From Setophaga petechia (lineage: Eukaryota; Chordata; Aves; Passeriformes; Parulidae): a stretch of 64,000 bases of DNA. Every line of letters starts with the position of its first letter. Within the stretch, counting starts at the first letter, position 1. A program made the translations under genes and the position numbers. Positions 1 to 12,795 of this stretch are shown here, piece by piece. The stretch spans positions 52,301,501 through 52,365,500 of the forward strand of contig JANCRA010000001.1 of assembly GCA_024362935.1 (NCBI GenBank), in the 5' to 3' direction. The notes beneath the pieces are model-generated. The model worked only from the letters and a program-made list of their open reading frames with translations, made no database searches and was not told the DNA's origin.

Positions 1-3000
1 AGGCACACCGGGCTGTCTCTGGCTCATTACATTCTTTCCTGGTTATTGCCAGACCCAACCTGCTTGGTGCATGAGATATGGAAGAGCTGCAGACACACAG
101 CAGTGAAAGGTCCTTCAGAAGCACAGGCGATAAATGGGGTAACATTCACAGGTGACTGGTAAAGAAGGACCGAGGCGTTAATCGAGGGCTGCGCATCTGA
201 CAAAAGGCACAAATGTAGATGGAGAGCCCTTATTAAAGCAATATTAAGTAATTTTCAGAGTGCTTTTCAACTGCAATCATTTTACTTTCAGTCCTGCCTA
301 ATCAAGTAAAGGACTGCAACATTTCTGATCTCAAGTAGAGGGCTGAAAGGTAGAGAAAGCTTCCAAATAATGTGTGTGCTCTCCAAAGTGACTAATACAG
401 ACTACACATATATTTGCACACATCTATCAAATTTCCCAGTGCAAGAACAACTTATTTCTGACTGCAGGCCCTACCAATGGGATGTGAAAGTCAGGCAGGC
501 TCTCTAAAGCATTGACATCACACTTATTAAACATTTTACATGTAAAGCTTAGTTAACAAATCCGCTGACAACGCACAAGCTGGAATAAAAGCCTGCTCCC
601 CCTCCAGAGCAGGGCAGCTCTCTCACATTAAAGGAGAGCAGAAAGGTATTGAAACTCACTGAGGTCACGTAAGGGGGCTGATACAAATGTGGGTACCATC
701 AGAGCAAATCTCCCTAGTGTCCCAGAAAGAGAGGACTGCAAGAAATCTCTCAGGATGTAGAGTCCAATGCGCTCAAGCATAAGCAGTCAGAGGAAGAATG
801 GGGCAGGAGGGATCAAGAGCGCAGCCAATACCCTCAAGCCCTGAAATAGTAGAGGATTTGTTAAATCCCAGAGAGCAGCCCTGGCTGTATTTGGCAAAGG
901 AGGATAAAGCAAAGCCCTGGCACTGCAGGCAAGTCTGGAGAGGGTTATAGTCCCCTTCCTCTCCCCACATCTGGGAAACACAACTGAAGATGACAAGCAG
1001 GGCTGATCAGTCGGGTACCCCAACTTTTTTGTGCCCTCTCAAGGAGCCACAGGCCTACCCACAGCTGAGGCACCAGGGGTTTCAGCAGGACCCAACTTGC
1101 AGCTCAGTTCAAAGTCCCTTGCAAACTTAAATAGGGTTGCTGGGTACTTCATCCAATAAAATCCTTCATGTCCTGCCTCAAATGAACCTGTTTCATTGCA
1201 GTAGCTGTATCTTTTTCCTTATTTTTTTCTCCCCATACGATCCATGAAGGAAGAAAAATGTGCTGTGCTTTATCCAGTCTTGTGCTGACTGCATTACATA
1301 CCAGCAGTGAGGCACACTCACAGGCAGCAGCTGTGATTTCTCCTCTGCTCTCCACACTTCTAACTTGCACCAACACTCTTGTGTATCTTTGCATTTTAGG
1401 CATACCTCTGAGACTGCTCATTTATTTAGAAATCATCCTCACCATAATGACAAGCCAGGAATGCCATTTTTCCTCCCTTGCTCTATAGAGAGGTACAGAA
1501 AATGAGGCACTGAATAGGCAGGGACATGCCTCAACTTGGCCTTAGGAAGACTCAAGCCTGGGGCCACCCAAAAGCACAGTCCCCCTCTCCCTCAGGGGGC
1601 TGGGCAGATCAATCCCACCTGCGTCCACACTGCAGTGCTGATGATATTTACTCAGCAGCCTGCAAGTACAGCAGGGACTCGGCCATATCCAGGGAGAGCT
1701 TTGCTGCCTGGCCACAGTCAGGGCCATTTTCAGGACAGTTGTGCTTTCCTTTGTTCCCCATCTTTTTTCTTCAAACCCTCCTGGCCTTGCCTTGCTTCCC
1801 CCTCCCATGTTCTGGCAGGGATGCTGAATGCTGATGAGACAATACTTGATACATCTTCAAGCACTTATTTTCGGGCAATTAACTTGGCATCATAGAAGCA
1901 CTTAAGAAACCTGGCTTTCCGGAGTGGGAGACAACTGACTAAAAAGCTAAGCAAAGTAGTAAATTATTGTCAAATGACTTCAAATTACTAAAAAAGAATG
2001 GGGGGAAGTGGGGAGGGGGAAGAAACCAACACTTTTGATAGAAAATGCTTGCTGCTGTCAGGCCAAATCTGAGATCTGACAAAAAAAGCCCATCTAACAG
2101 TTTCAGCAACCATTAGGGTGAGTCCAATAAATGGCCACTATCAGTCGTGTCTAAAACAATTGAGTTTTGCCATTCAAGGCTTGAGGCTTTCTTTTCTGAC
2201 ATCTCTTGATTGAATGTCATCAATGCATCCTTGGAAAAATTAGCCCAGGCAAAGCATCTATCTATCTATTTAGAGGACATTACCCTCATGTTCCAAAGGC
2301 TTACCAATCACCATGTGGTCTTTCATCACTAACTCTGCCTGCTATAATAATGCTTTTCTAAATTCAGAACCTATTATCAACATTTTACTTATTTACCTGG
2401 TCTTGAATTCAATTCGTGGTGGGGCAGAACCACAAGCCATTAATTCAATTTTTCTTAAACCAGAAATTTTGAAGTTTTCCTTTGTGGTGTTATTTTCTTG
2501 TCCCCAAAATGACACTTCAAAGATGTATTTGCCTTTCATCCCTTAGATGCCAACATTAGGAATGGGGCATGAAAAAAGCCAGCCTGGCACATGCCTGAGC
2601 ATTCCCTCTGCTGGGCACCTGAATGTTCCCTCCCATTCCCTAGCTGGCTTTGGGAACAGTGGGGATTTTTTGTAGATCAGAAGAATGTTCATTTTGCAGA
2701 CACAGCTTCAGGTTTAAAGTGAATAAATAAATATCAGCCTTCTAACATTTTAAAAACTTTTTCCACTTTGTAGTTTATCCTACTGGCTATTCCAGCCACC
2801 TCCCCACCCTGTATGTGTAGTGCTGCTGCCAGTGAGCAACATCCTGGAGCTGGAACTCCAGTGGAACACACTGCTCCTGCAGGCACAAGGGCTGGGGCTG
2901 CTTTCAGGAACTAATGGGAACAATGTAGGGACAGGCAAATAGAGCAATAAATTCCTATTTCCCATGTTTTCAAAACCCAAATTAAAACTGTTTTCTTTCA

Positions 3001-4754
3001 CCCCACTAAATTGACATAATGATGTAAAACACCATCATATGAAAATCCACAAGGTGCATACAGAAAAACCTGACCTGCCACCCTTCTATCTGCCAGCTCA
3101 CACAAAGAGGCAGAGATCTCAGACACCCAGACTTATTCCCATTAAATATTCAGTGTTATAAATCAAGCCCTCCCATCTTATATAAACACATCACAGCTCT
3201 TGCACAATAACATCCTGCTTGCATACATTTACATTATTTCCTCAAACAAAAAAAAATTATTCCATGAAACATTATCTGTGCAATCCTCTTAGAAGAGTTT
3301 AAAGGAAACAGAACCTAAAATAAAGGCAGACAATATCCTTAAGAGGAAATATCTTTAAGGCAAATAATTCAGGTGGGACATACAACACTTCCAGGGCTCA
3401 GGGGCAAATATGAAGTCACAACCCTCTGTGTAACATATACCTAACCTGAAGTTGCGAGATGCAAAAGATGGAGAGCAAGCCAAGCAGCTCTTCTTTCCCA
3501 ACCTGTTGTGTCTTTCTACAGATAAACACTTACTACTGCCTGGTATGAGCTGATGTCACTGCAGAGACACAAAAGGGGAAGGAAAAATAAAAAATCACCT
3601 GTCTTTCTGTTTTCAGTAAGAAACTAATTTTATGGGTAAACATGAATGCTTAGATCAAGGCTGAATTATCAGCTGCACGCTAAGAAGATGGGCAGCATTC
3701 AGGAGGCACTGTTACACCCTTCACCTTCCTCTTGCAGCTCCAGCCCTATCATATACACCTGGGCTTCAAGAGCACCAAGCCATGACATGGACCATTGCAG
3801 TCCTGCTTCCCAGGGTATCTAAACACACCAATTCTGCTGCTGTGAAACACTCTGAAACTACAACAGGTTGGTTAGGTTTTATCCATCAGTTTTAAATGCT
3901 GCAAAATACAAATTACTTGCTCTTCTGCTTTCCCTCACACTTGTGGGCATGTTCTTATCTTTTTATTCAACTGGGAAACCACACATTTCAGCCCCAAGAG
4001 CATCAAGGGGAAGCCACAAACTACTTTTAGGCATCTGTTATCTCTTGATTCACACATGGCCATCCTAGGCTTGACATGCTATTGTCTTCAAGCATCACCT
4101 ATAGGGGATGCCCAGCCCAGACACCAGGATGGGACAAACATTTAGCCATAGCCCTCCACATGCTTTCCCACACTCAAGCAATCCAGGGATTTGAAATTAA
4201 GAAACACAGAGTTCTGCATGGAGGTCTTTCCAAAACTAACTGTCTTCATTAGCACCACTCCAGCTGCAAAAATATTAGCCAGGGCTGCATTAATGCCTAA
4301 TGGGCCCTGCAAGCATGCAGGTTTGTTAAGAGAACTAGAGACACTTGAAAGGTAGGGTGGGCTTTTCCCTCTGCTGTTATGGTTTTCTTGGCCTTTCCAT
4401 CCTCCCCTCTAAGTTCAAAAGCTGGCAGCAATTTAGAACTAATTACTGCATAGAAGGTATGCACATACAGATGTGTGCGTGCACGCACATAAGCCAGGCA
4501 ACTCAGTAAGTTCCTCTTAGGGAAAGAATCCCCCAATCAAGGGGCTGGACTCAGTCCCTGATGCTCAAAATGGGGCATTTGCTAATTACAGTCTCAGGCA
4601 AAAGACTACAATCAGGCAGATGTTTCTCCAGAAAGAACACAGGAACCATTCTATTCCAAAAGAGAATCAAGTTTGGAGATGCTCTAATCTCCCTGTCCTG
4701 GCGGCCCAGGTAGCAGCAGCCTGCAGACTGGTGCCCTTCTGTGTAAGAACCTAC
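1..4754. other. Non-coding stretch
   Basis: No exon or recognisable repeat body is supported here. The longest open frames (about 100-119 codons near 1.5-1.9 kb) overlap each other on both strands in a C-rich patch and have no convincing splice context. A G/A-rich run at about 1991-2023 contains three runs of four or more G, short of a classic four-run quadruplex motif. A small (CTAT)3 run is at about 2258-2270, and an exact GT/GC palindrome is at 4474-4489. Confidence 0.6.
4471..4491. repeat. Alternating purine-pyrimidine run with exact 16-bp palindrome
   Basis: Positions 4474-4489 read TGTGCGTGCACGCACA, an exact palindrome. The surrounding 21 bases (4471-4491) alternate purine and pyrimidine without a break, which is Z-DNA-prone sequence. 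Confidence 0.85.
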
Positions 4755-4814
4755 CTTGTCATCGCCCCAGGCAGGGGAAGGGGGATTTTAGGCCTGGTCT
4801 TTAGCACTTCAGAC
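4755..4814 (-). CDS. Candidate coding exon (60 nt), unidentified
   Basis: The minus-strand acceptor is GGTGCTTTTTTTAAAG and the donor is GACAAG followed by GTAGGTTC. Only one frame is open: one base, 19 codons, two bases (phase 2 in, phase 2 out). The peptide is SEVLKTRPKI then PLPLPGAMT, basic then proline-rich. The other frames stop at codons 2 and 4. The phase matches the 48298 exon (2 to 2) but not the 52371/16889 pair, so not all candidates can share one simple transcript. Confidence 0.28.
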
Positions 4815-5058
4815 CTTTAAAAAAAGCACCCTTCAGGAAAGGCAGGCAAGAGAGCTTCTCTTTTGATATTTACATCACTCAGGTCTGTAATCACCCTACA
4901 AACTGCCAGCCTACAAGCTCAAATACGACAGCTGCTCTCAACTTTTCATCACAGATTTGCCACAGGACTAAGCAAGCAAATACTTATTTTCTGCCTTTCT
5001 TCAAGGCAATACTAAGCCATACATTTCTCTCTTCTCTGCTCACATGTATGCCATGAAG

Positions 5059-5113
5059 TTGAATGAACCAGAACCATGTGCTGACATATGTGATGCTCAA
5101 ACTTGTTACACAG
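5059..5113 (+). CDS. Weak plus-strand exon candidate (55 nt)
   Basis: The pyrimidine tract TTTCTCTCTTCTCTGCTCAC sits about 15 nt before an acceptor ending ATGAAG, and the donor is ACACAG followed by GTAAGGG. Only one frame is open: LNEPEPCADI then CDAQTCYT. The acceptor's -3 base is A, and the tract is separated from it, so the site is weak. Confidence 0.12.
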
Positions 5114-5772
5114 GTAAGGGACACACTCCATCTCATTAATTCAGGGTTTCTACCTGCTCAGAGAGATGCATTCTGTCAAAACCCAGCTTAAATCACTCAA
5201 TCCGCAGTACAAAAAGACTACTGAGAATAAAAAACTCTTTGCTGGCAAAACCAAACACAATGGAGAAGAGAAGGACATAAATCCACAGAGCCTCAGAGCA
5301 GGATTAAAAACACTACTTGCCGTCCCCACAGGCTTTGTAACCCTCATGGGCCTGAGGGGGATGGATTTCAGCATGTTCAGATCCTAAGAGAATACTGCAA
5401 GAAATTGCATGCTGTGGGTGGTTACATGATCTTCTGGTTTACCAGAGAATTTTGTGAACTCCCCCAAGCCTTTCATGGCAGATCAGTAAAAATTATTATG
5501 GACATCCACACTTTGCTGGGGATTTTCAAGTCTTTCAACCAGCAAAGACAAGTTCATGGGCTTTACAAGTACTGCTGACTGGCCTGTCCACCTGTTATAT
5601 TTCATGAACCCTGAAATGAACAAGTAACTCATGGAGAACATAAAACATAATTTTGTCAGAGCAGTTTGTCAGCTCAGAAAACTCAGAACACAACAGGCTC
5701 AAGGTGTATTTTAATTTCCACTGGAGGTGTTGCCCATGGGGTTTACAAGGCTTATCAACCAACTCAGAACCA

Positions 5773-5808
5773 CATCTTATAGCATCAAAACATCTTATAG
5801 TATCAAAT
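5773..5808. repeat. 18-nt tandem duplication
   Basis: CATCTTATAGCATCAAAA is followed at once by CATCTTATAGTATCAAAT, two differences in 18. Confidence 0.85.
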
Positions 5809-7010
5809 TTGCTCACATTTGGAAAACCTCACCATAATCAGAACAGAGGTTCCAATCTGCAAAACCTTACATCAGCAACAGGAAAAAAAAAGGAAAATTA
5901 TTACATATATTCTTCCTGTAATGCCAAGGAACCTCAAACTCACTGAAGTACATACTGAGAGAATCCAGAGCCAAAAGATAAGGCCTTTGACTTCTCCTTA
6001 GATGCTGATGAAAAAAGGGAAAAAACTGCAACTCAGCACTTTGCAAACTGGCACCCAACCCTGAAAGAAGTCTCCATGTACTTCTGCTCAATGAGAAAAA
6101 CAGAAGCAGATTGATGTACACTTAAACAGGGCCTTTGTGAATATTAAAAGTCCTTTAACACAGCTAAAAGTCTTTTATGAAAATGCTTCAAGTCCTTCAT
6201 CAGCACAGCAGTCTCCTTTTCCCAAGATATTTCTTGGTCAAGAGAGAAACAGCTCACACCCCCACTGGGAAAAAAAACCGCTAACTCCCACCTCCTTTCT
6301 CCAGGAATTGGTCTGGAGAGGAAAAAAAAATTTTAAAAAAATAAGATTTATATTCCAATTGCTTCGTGGTTTTCCTGAAAAGTTTTAATAACTTCCTCCA
6401 GCTTGTCCACTCAGTATATCTTATTCAAAGTATCCAAATGAAATTTCAAAAAGTTCAGCAGGACTTCTAACTGCATTGTTTAAAAAGGTTCCCTTTCAAG
6501 GGCCCATGCCAAAAGCAGGTTAGAGACTTGCAGATCAAGGACATTTCATGAGCACATAGAGATTTAGACCCAAAAAGCCAAAGCAAGAGAGCACACAGAA
6601 CTTTCATACACTGCGGCTACTCGGTGTCTATTAAATAAACACTTGGGTGCAATACAGCACATAGTTTTTAATATCCTTGCTGTCTTACTTCTCAGAAGTG
6701 TTCAAAACATTGCTCATTATACATATTTGTGGAACAGGCAGACTGGGGTTCTTCACATCTTTGTGAGCACGCACATTTCAACAGACCACGAGTCTGCACA
6801 GCACAGAGGTGTCAAACGAAGAAAGAAACAGACTGCCTCCCAATGAAGTTCAAATAAGGAAAGCATTTAATTATGCATACTTCTCCAATGCTTTGGAAAC
6901 TGCTTTTAAAGGAGAGAAAGTGTCATAACTCAAAGGTATTTACTCTAATGAAAACCTACGATTGTTCAGGCTGTTTCCAATATATTTAAATAAAAGAAGA
7001 TGGGTTGAGA

Positions 7011-7031
7011 TTTTTTTACCCCCCCCCCCCC
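7011..7031. repeat. T7-A-C13 homopolymer junction
   Basis: Seven T, one A, then thirteen C. Poly-C of this length is scarce in the rest of the window and is prone to length error in sequencing. Confidence 0.85.
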
Positions 7032-8174
7032 TTCAAGAAGAACACTCAGGAAATTACATCCCATCCAACCCTTCCCTCTCATCTTTTTGTCAGCAAATCC
7101 TATAAACCCACAAAATGCCCGGAATTAAACGCTAAGGTTGGCAATCTGTCATTGACATATGTTCCTGCCTTTTTTTTCCCCACCAAGTCATGAGATAAAG
7201 CTGCAGTTTCAGCTTTAGCAGGGAATCTCTTAGCACCAGCTAGTATTTGGTGGCTTCAGTTCTCCCCCTTCCTGTCCTCTCATCAGTGTGATTTACTTTG
7301 CTATCCTACAAGCCTATTTTTCAAGAGTCACAACCCAGCATCCAGAGACTTGGAGGCACTGTGCACAAAAAACAGCCGGCTCCAAAACAACACCATCAGC
7401 TTCCAAGCATGACACTGGGCAGCCCCACGATACACTGCCCCAACAAAATCATTCCTTCCCTTTGGGAAGCCCTCAGCACAAGCTGTCCAAACATTATTTA
7501 CGATTTCAAGTGTTGCCTTATTTATGGCTGAAATTCTCCCTGTTCAGAAGAGAGACTGAGTAACTTATTAGGAATGTTCCTAGGGAATGGGGGAAAGGGG
7601 GAAATGAGATCAGTCATAACTCCAGAAATATTTACAGCTTTTATGCAAAATTTAAAATTGGAGCATTATCAAAAAAGAGAAAAAAAAAAAAACCTAAGCC
7701 AACCCAAACAACCTTAATCTGGTAGTTTGCCAAGCTACAGGTGGGTTTTGTAAGGAGGGAGAGGATTCCAGCTTTCTTGTTTGGAGAAGAAAGACAAGCA
7801 TAACTTCTGGGAAGATTAAATACTTGAAGTGGATATATTTACACAATATGTGGGAAGTGTGAACAGATGCTACATAGGAGGCCTTTCTCATGACAGCATC
7901 TCCAGAACATAAGACAGTTTTTCATTTGGATTCTGTTTGTGTGGTATGGTGATTTCTTCGCAAGACACAAAAATAATTTTTTACAGAGTGTTTTGCAATT
8001 GAAAATACTGGCTTCTAAGGGTTTTCAATTTAATCTATTAACAGCTTTTTTGGTAGTTAATAGAAATAATTATTGTTGTCTTCCTACCTGCAGATTCTAT
8101 TACAGACTGATGGTGTGAATACTGAACTTAAAACCAACACGTGTCATTTTCAGCAGTGGCAAATACAACTGTTC

Positions 8175-8351
8175 CTACTGACATCTCTCATGGTTACAGA
8201 TGCTCCATACAGCTGCAAACTCAGCCCACACCCTCATGTTCCCAAAACTCTGGCCCACAATTTTGCTTGCAGGAGAGGTTTTCAAATCAATGGCACAGAG
8301 ATTGTTTCTGGCCAAGTTGCCTTGGAATCGGAAAGGAATAACAAAGCTCAC
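8175..8351 (-). CDS. Candidate terminal coding exon ending in a stop
   Basis: On the minus strand a strong acceptor (TTTCTTTCCCCATCTGGTCTCAG region, plus 8352-8374) is followed by 58 open codons and TAG at 8175-8177. Read from the first exon base (phase 0) the peptide begins VSFVIPFRFQ, includes GNLARNNLCAIDLK and ends SICNHERCQ. The open frame also extends upstream past the acceptor to 8561, about 128 codons in all. A variant poly(A) signal ATTAAA lies about 140 nt past the stop (minus strand, 8029-8034), followed by a GT-rich stretch. The phase fits the 16889 exon. No family is recognised. An open run of this length can arise by chance in 64 kb. Confidence 0.2.
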   Translation of the reverse strand: MSFVIPFRFQGNLARNNLCAIDLKTSPASKIVGQSFGNMRVWAEFAAVWSICNHERCQ

Positions 8352-11152
8352 CTGAGACCAGATGGGGAAAGAAATCAATGGGCAAATTAGGAAGAGCAAA
8401 CAGGACACACACCACCAGAATTTTTGGTGTTTTAGCTGGTGTTTATAAAGCAGGACCCACATCAGTAATGACAAAAGAATGATATCGTGATTTGTTTGGG
8501 TCCAGCTACAGACAGCCCCACTTTGTGAAGAGCTGGCAGCTCCCAAATAGCTGACTTCCAAAGAGTTCAGTTAAATATAACCCTGCTGCCCAAGCCACAA
8601 ATAAAATCTATTCCATTTAATGTGATTTCAGCTAAATTTGAAGAGTTAACAGCCAAAGAGCTACATATTGATTACGCCACTTCCATTCTGATGAAAAGGA
8701 CTTTGAAACAGCACCCAGAATCCACTATTTTCCTTAATTCCATTAAGTTCTGCTACCAAAGGCTTTCTATTTATTTTCATTATAAAGTACCCTGTTCATA
8801 GGTATTCCTTCAAGTTCCAGGTAAACCCAGGCATTTACTGGCCCATACAACAAATACACACATACAAACATATCCTCATGCAAACAAACACTTATTCTTC
8901 CACATATGCTCCCCTTTCAATAGCTTTAGGGTAGAAAAAATAGAAAGGAGACTGAATTTGTTTCAGTGGCTCAAACCTGCAAGGAAATTGTGCCTGCTAC
9001 AATGTTTTCAGGCTGTCCCCTGGACAAGATTAATAAAGGCTGCTGATGGAAGCACAGTCATTGATGCTGCTTTATAAGAAAATAGAGAAATTGAAAAGAA
9101 AAAAGTGATATGCATATGCATTAATACCATTTACACCAGAGAAAATGCCTGGCTAGATAACCTCTTCTACTTCTAATGCTTCACAGTGATTTAGCTTTCT
9201 ACCCTGAGGATTCGTAGGTAGATAGGCAGGCAGTTTTAACACTCTCCCCTAGCTCATTAAAAATATCAGTCAGGGGGGGTCTCTCTCTTCTGAAGCTGAC
9301 TGGAACATGATCCACATTTAAGAAATCAAAACTACTTCCCACTGAGGTCCACGTGGTGCCTGTCCTTATGCACAGTTGTAACTAACTCTTGAAATTGGAA
9401 AGATATTTTCTTCCATCTGTCACTGCAGAAAAGCTGAGAAGGGGAGGGGATATCCCAAGATGGTCATAAATCAGACTGTGTTATTTGCTCTACTTGTATC
9501 TTTAAGTAATCTTATTTTTAAAAAACACATCTCGTAAATAACATGCTCTTCTTCTGGATACCATAAACGACTATGAGTATCACAGTCATATGCATATAAG
9601 GTTGAGATATGGAAAGGGTAAAAAAGAGAAACACTGAAGAAAACCACACACCAAATTGACAACCGATGTCCATGGTTTAACTTCTCAGCTGTAGTAGCAG
9701 ATTCTGATAAGTGGGTTTTTTTTTTTTGTACTTGATGGGGCTCCTTAACGTAACAAGTAGCAAAGGCAAAAACAAAAAATCAAAGAAACCTTTTATTACA
9801 CTCATGAAAACAGCTAAGGTGTAATGGCTCATAAATACAGTCCTGCCCACTTCTTTCATCAAACTGTCAGCCAGGAGATGCCCTGACTGTTTGCTCATTG
9901 TTCGCCCTGTCAGAGGATTTCAGCTCCACCAAATTCAGACCGAGAACCACACTCATGACAAAATAGTATAACTGCAAGAAAAAACAATCCAGCAACTCCC
10001 CTTAGGTATGAGACAGTACCTAGACAGCTGCAGATGAGAAAGCCAATGATCCCGCCTCTGTACAAAGATGAACAACCTTCTCCCTGGAGAAGGCTTAAGC
10101 CCAAGAAACAGCTAAAACCTCCTCTAGTTCTGATGTTGTCCTCTGCACTGCCTGATCATCCTCCAAAGACAAAGGGAGAAAGGAAGTGTGGTAACATTTA
10201 TTACCTTTTTATCCAGTTTCAGTATCAAGACAAATCCAACTGCAATAACTCTTCACAATCACCTTTGCCAGGAGAGCACTACTTCACTTCTTGTAACGAG
10301 ATGCAGAGCTTCTCATGTAAACTTTAGCAGCATATTCTAAATTTTTCAGGTTTCCTCCTATAGAAAGCTACTTGCTCCAGTAACAATATGAAGCCAATTT
10401 GCATTTTCTGTTCACTTGGCTGTATTTTCCGGTCCTCCTACCACATTTGGAGAATAGGCATATGTGGAAGGGAGAAGCTGTGCAGTGCCATCATTTTCGA
10501 CTGGTTCATCAGCCTGACTGCAAGTTGCACAAGTAGAGTTGCCTAAAATGGTGGCATCTAGTTGAAAAAGAAGTCATGATTTAGTGCCAAATTAGTATGC
10601 AAGCAGCTAAGCATGACTAACGCCGGGCTCAAGCATAATACTCCTGTCTTCACAAACCCACGAGCTGCCTTAACCTTTCTATACAAAGAACTGTCAGGAG
10701 AGACACTATCAACACAAACCAAGTGTGTAAATCCTGCAAATCACACGAGAGGGGGAAAAATGAGCTGCAAGAAAAACAAGGTATAGACATATCATATGTT
10801 AACCATTCAAAGGAGGAACAAAACCCCAGTAATTATGTGTTAGCTAGAAAGGCTGATCTCAAGATGGACCTAATCACCAGCAAGAGCTTCCCAGGGGCCA
10901 GATGTCCCAGAATTATGCCTGCCCCCACCATCCTCTCTTTTTCTTTGCATAGAAGCTAAGTTGGGGTCTTGGAAATACAAAAATAAAAGCACATCCCGCT
11001 TCCCCACCCAGCGTGTCCCTCCTCTGCTCAACATGGAAAGCCTTCCCCTTCCATGCTCTACCAGCTATCAGGTAAAAAAAAAATTCAAAACAATTTTTCC
11101 TTCATTTCCTAATTTTTCTCTGTACAAGCTACAGACAAGGAACAGCACCTAC
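8352..11152. other. Non-coding stretch
   Basis: Apart from the upstream extension of the open frame to 8561 and the 11012 candidate, I see no exon. There is a T12 run at 9716-9727. The CAGTCAG / CTGACTG arms around 9268-9302 make only a loose hairpin. Confidence 0.6.
11012..11071 (+). CDS. Weak plus-strand exon candidate (60 nt)
   Basis: The acceptor CCCGCTTCCCCACCCAG is good and the donor is TATCAG followed by GTAAAAAA. Read from the first base, 20 codons are open (RVPPLLNMES then LPLPCSTSYQ). The composition is CT-rich, so open frames are expected. It lies within 100 nt of a minus-strand candidate at 11153, so both cannot easily be real. Confidence 0.12.
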
Positions 11153-11219
11153 CTGCAGCTGAGAACCAAAATGCTTAAAGCAACATTCAAAGCTACCCCA
11201 AACAGAGTCCCAAGCAAAA
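11153..11219 (-). CDS. Weak candidate exon (67 nt)
   Basis: The minus-strand acceptor GTTCCCCTGACTTTTTCAAAG is good, and the donor is GCTGCAG followed by GTAGGTGC. Two frames are open: one gives an aromatic/cysteine-rich peptide (FAWDSVWGSF at its start), the other a hydrophobic one (LLGTLFGVAL at its start). The third stops at codon 9. Two competing frames and unusual composition argue for a pseudo-exon. Confidence 0.17.
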
Positions 11220-11796
11220 CTTTGAAAAAGTCAGGGGAACAACAGCTATGAGAAAAATCCCTCCTCCCTCTTAGTCTGATCCAACAAAGCAGAGCAGCAC
11301 TACTTCCTCCAGAAATATCCCTCAATTCAGCACTCCAAGATTTGAATATTTTGGCCAAATTTTCAGCCCTCTGTTGTGCATACTGCGCTCCCTATAATGC
11401 AAGGCCTCAGGTGTATAGCGTAAGTCAAAGCTAAGAGTACAAATAGCTGGGCAAGAGCAACAAGCAATCAATCACTGAATGCGGCTCATTCCTAACAAGG
11501 GTTTCCTTAAAAAAAGAAAGTTCTGAAACCCACATGGCTTTTAACTTTGGTTTGGCACACAGACAGCAGCTTAGTTTCTGGTCACTTAAGCCATGTGTTC
11601 CTAAGATCCAGGCTCGCTCCCAACATCACGTTGTCTCCGTTTCTCAGTTCACACGACTTCAACTCAATAAGCAGCTCCAACCCTCAGCAAACAGATGCCA
11701 CAGGCTGAGGATTGATCTCAGCTTGCATCCAACCCCAGGGTCCTCTTTGGGGAGATGCCGCAAGGAAAGCTGAGTGGGTGTGAGGGAATGGCATAC

Positions 11797-11856
11797 CTGA
11801 GTCACCAGGATCAACATCTGGCTCATAATTCTGCACCATACTTTTGCTTCTTAATG
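11797..11856 (-). CDS. Candidate coding exon (60 nt), protein-like peptide
   Basis: The minus-strand acceptor is CACTTTTTAAATCAAAG and the donor is GACTCAG followed by GTATGCC. One frame is open across all 60 nt (phase 1 in, phase 1 out) and gives LRSKSMVQNY then EPDVDPGDS, a hydrophilic, acidic, proline/aspartate-rich stretch typical of a surface loop. The frame also stays open about 100 nt past the donor before stopping, so an unspliced terminal form is possible. The pyrimidine tract is short, which is the main weakness. The protein is not identified. Confidence 0.25.
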
Positions 11857-12743
11857 CTTTGATTTAAAAAGTGCCTACTTAGGGGTCCTTAAAGATTTTA
11901 AAGCATGGGAGGAGAGCAGGGATGGGATGAAACACTACTTGTAGCATTTTAAGAACTAGCATGCTTCCTCCATAATCATTCTCTCAACTTCAGGGGGACC
12001 AGGTTATAAAGACAAACACAGGTTCCTTATAATTCACTGGGAAAGCCCCTAAGAGAAACAATATTAAAGATACACATTAACTTAGAAATAAAACATTAAC
12101 CCCTTCTGCTTGGGCAGACAAGACACAAATTGCAGGAGAGGGTCCAGCAAAAAGGTGGCACCTTCAGTGGCCACAGTTCAGTGAACATAAATGAAGTAAG
12201 GCAAGGAACTGCATAAGATATACAGAACTGTACACAGCACCACCAAAAGGACAGCAATGTCTGTCCTGTGCTGCATTAAGCTTCCCCTGGTCTTTAAATA
12301 CAACTGATCTTTCATTTCGTGAATTAACAATGCCACTGTTAGAGTTCCTGCCCACAGCCATAAACCAGATTTTGTCTGACCTCAGAAACTGAGCTGACCT
12401 AGGTTTGGCTCCTGCTTAGGTGGAAGAATAGATTGGGATCCTGAGCACCAAAGGCAGAAACTGTTGTTGGTCAGCTGATGTGTGCTCAACTGTGAAAAGG
12501 GTGAGCAGAATCAAACAGGGAGCTTTTAGCAGCAGACAAAGACTGGATGAGAAATGGTATTGCAAACACCATTAGTCTCCAGGTCTTTATTACAGCACTG
12601 TCACTCCTTAAGTGGCTGATGTCACTAGAGTTATGCCAGCACCAAACCACCACAAAAAGAAAAGAGACAGGCACATAAACTTTGAATTTTGTCTGTGCAA
12701 TTCTGAGTTTTATAACTTCTGAGTTTGCCACACCATGAAGCTG

Positions 12744-12795
12744 CCATTTGAGAGATAATGCCACAGGCACCATTTGAGAGATAATGCTGGGCACC
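12744..12795. repeat. 26-nt tandem duplication
   Basis: The 17-mer CCATTTGAGAGATAATG starts at 12744 and again at 12770. The remainder of each 26-nt unit is partly diverged (CCACAGGCA versus CTGGGCACC). Confidence 0.85.

Larger units (their letters stand above)
4815..8174. other. Non-coding stretch
   Basis: AT-rich sequence with the weak exon candidate at 5059, an 18-nt tandem duplication at 5773-5808 and an unusual T7-A-C13 run at 7011-7031. Nothing else is supported. Confidence 0.6.

Noticed and set aside
1880..1900. ATCATAGAAG resembling the CR1 3' end
   Set aside because: Single short match, without the tandem ATTCTATG unit or any CR1 body nearby.
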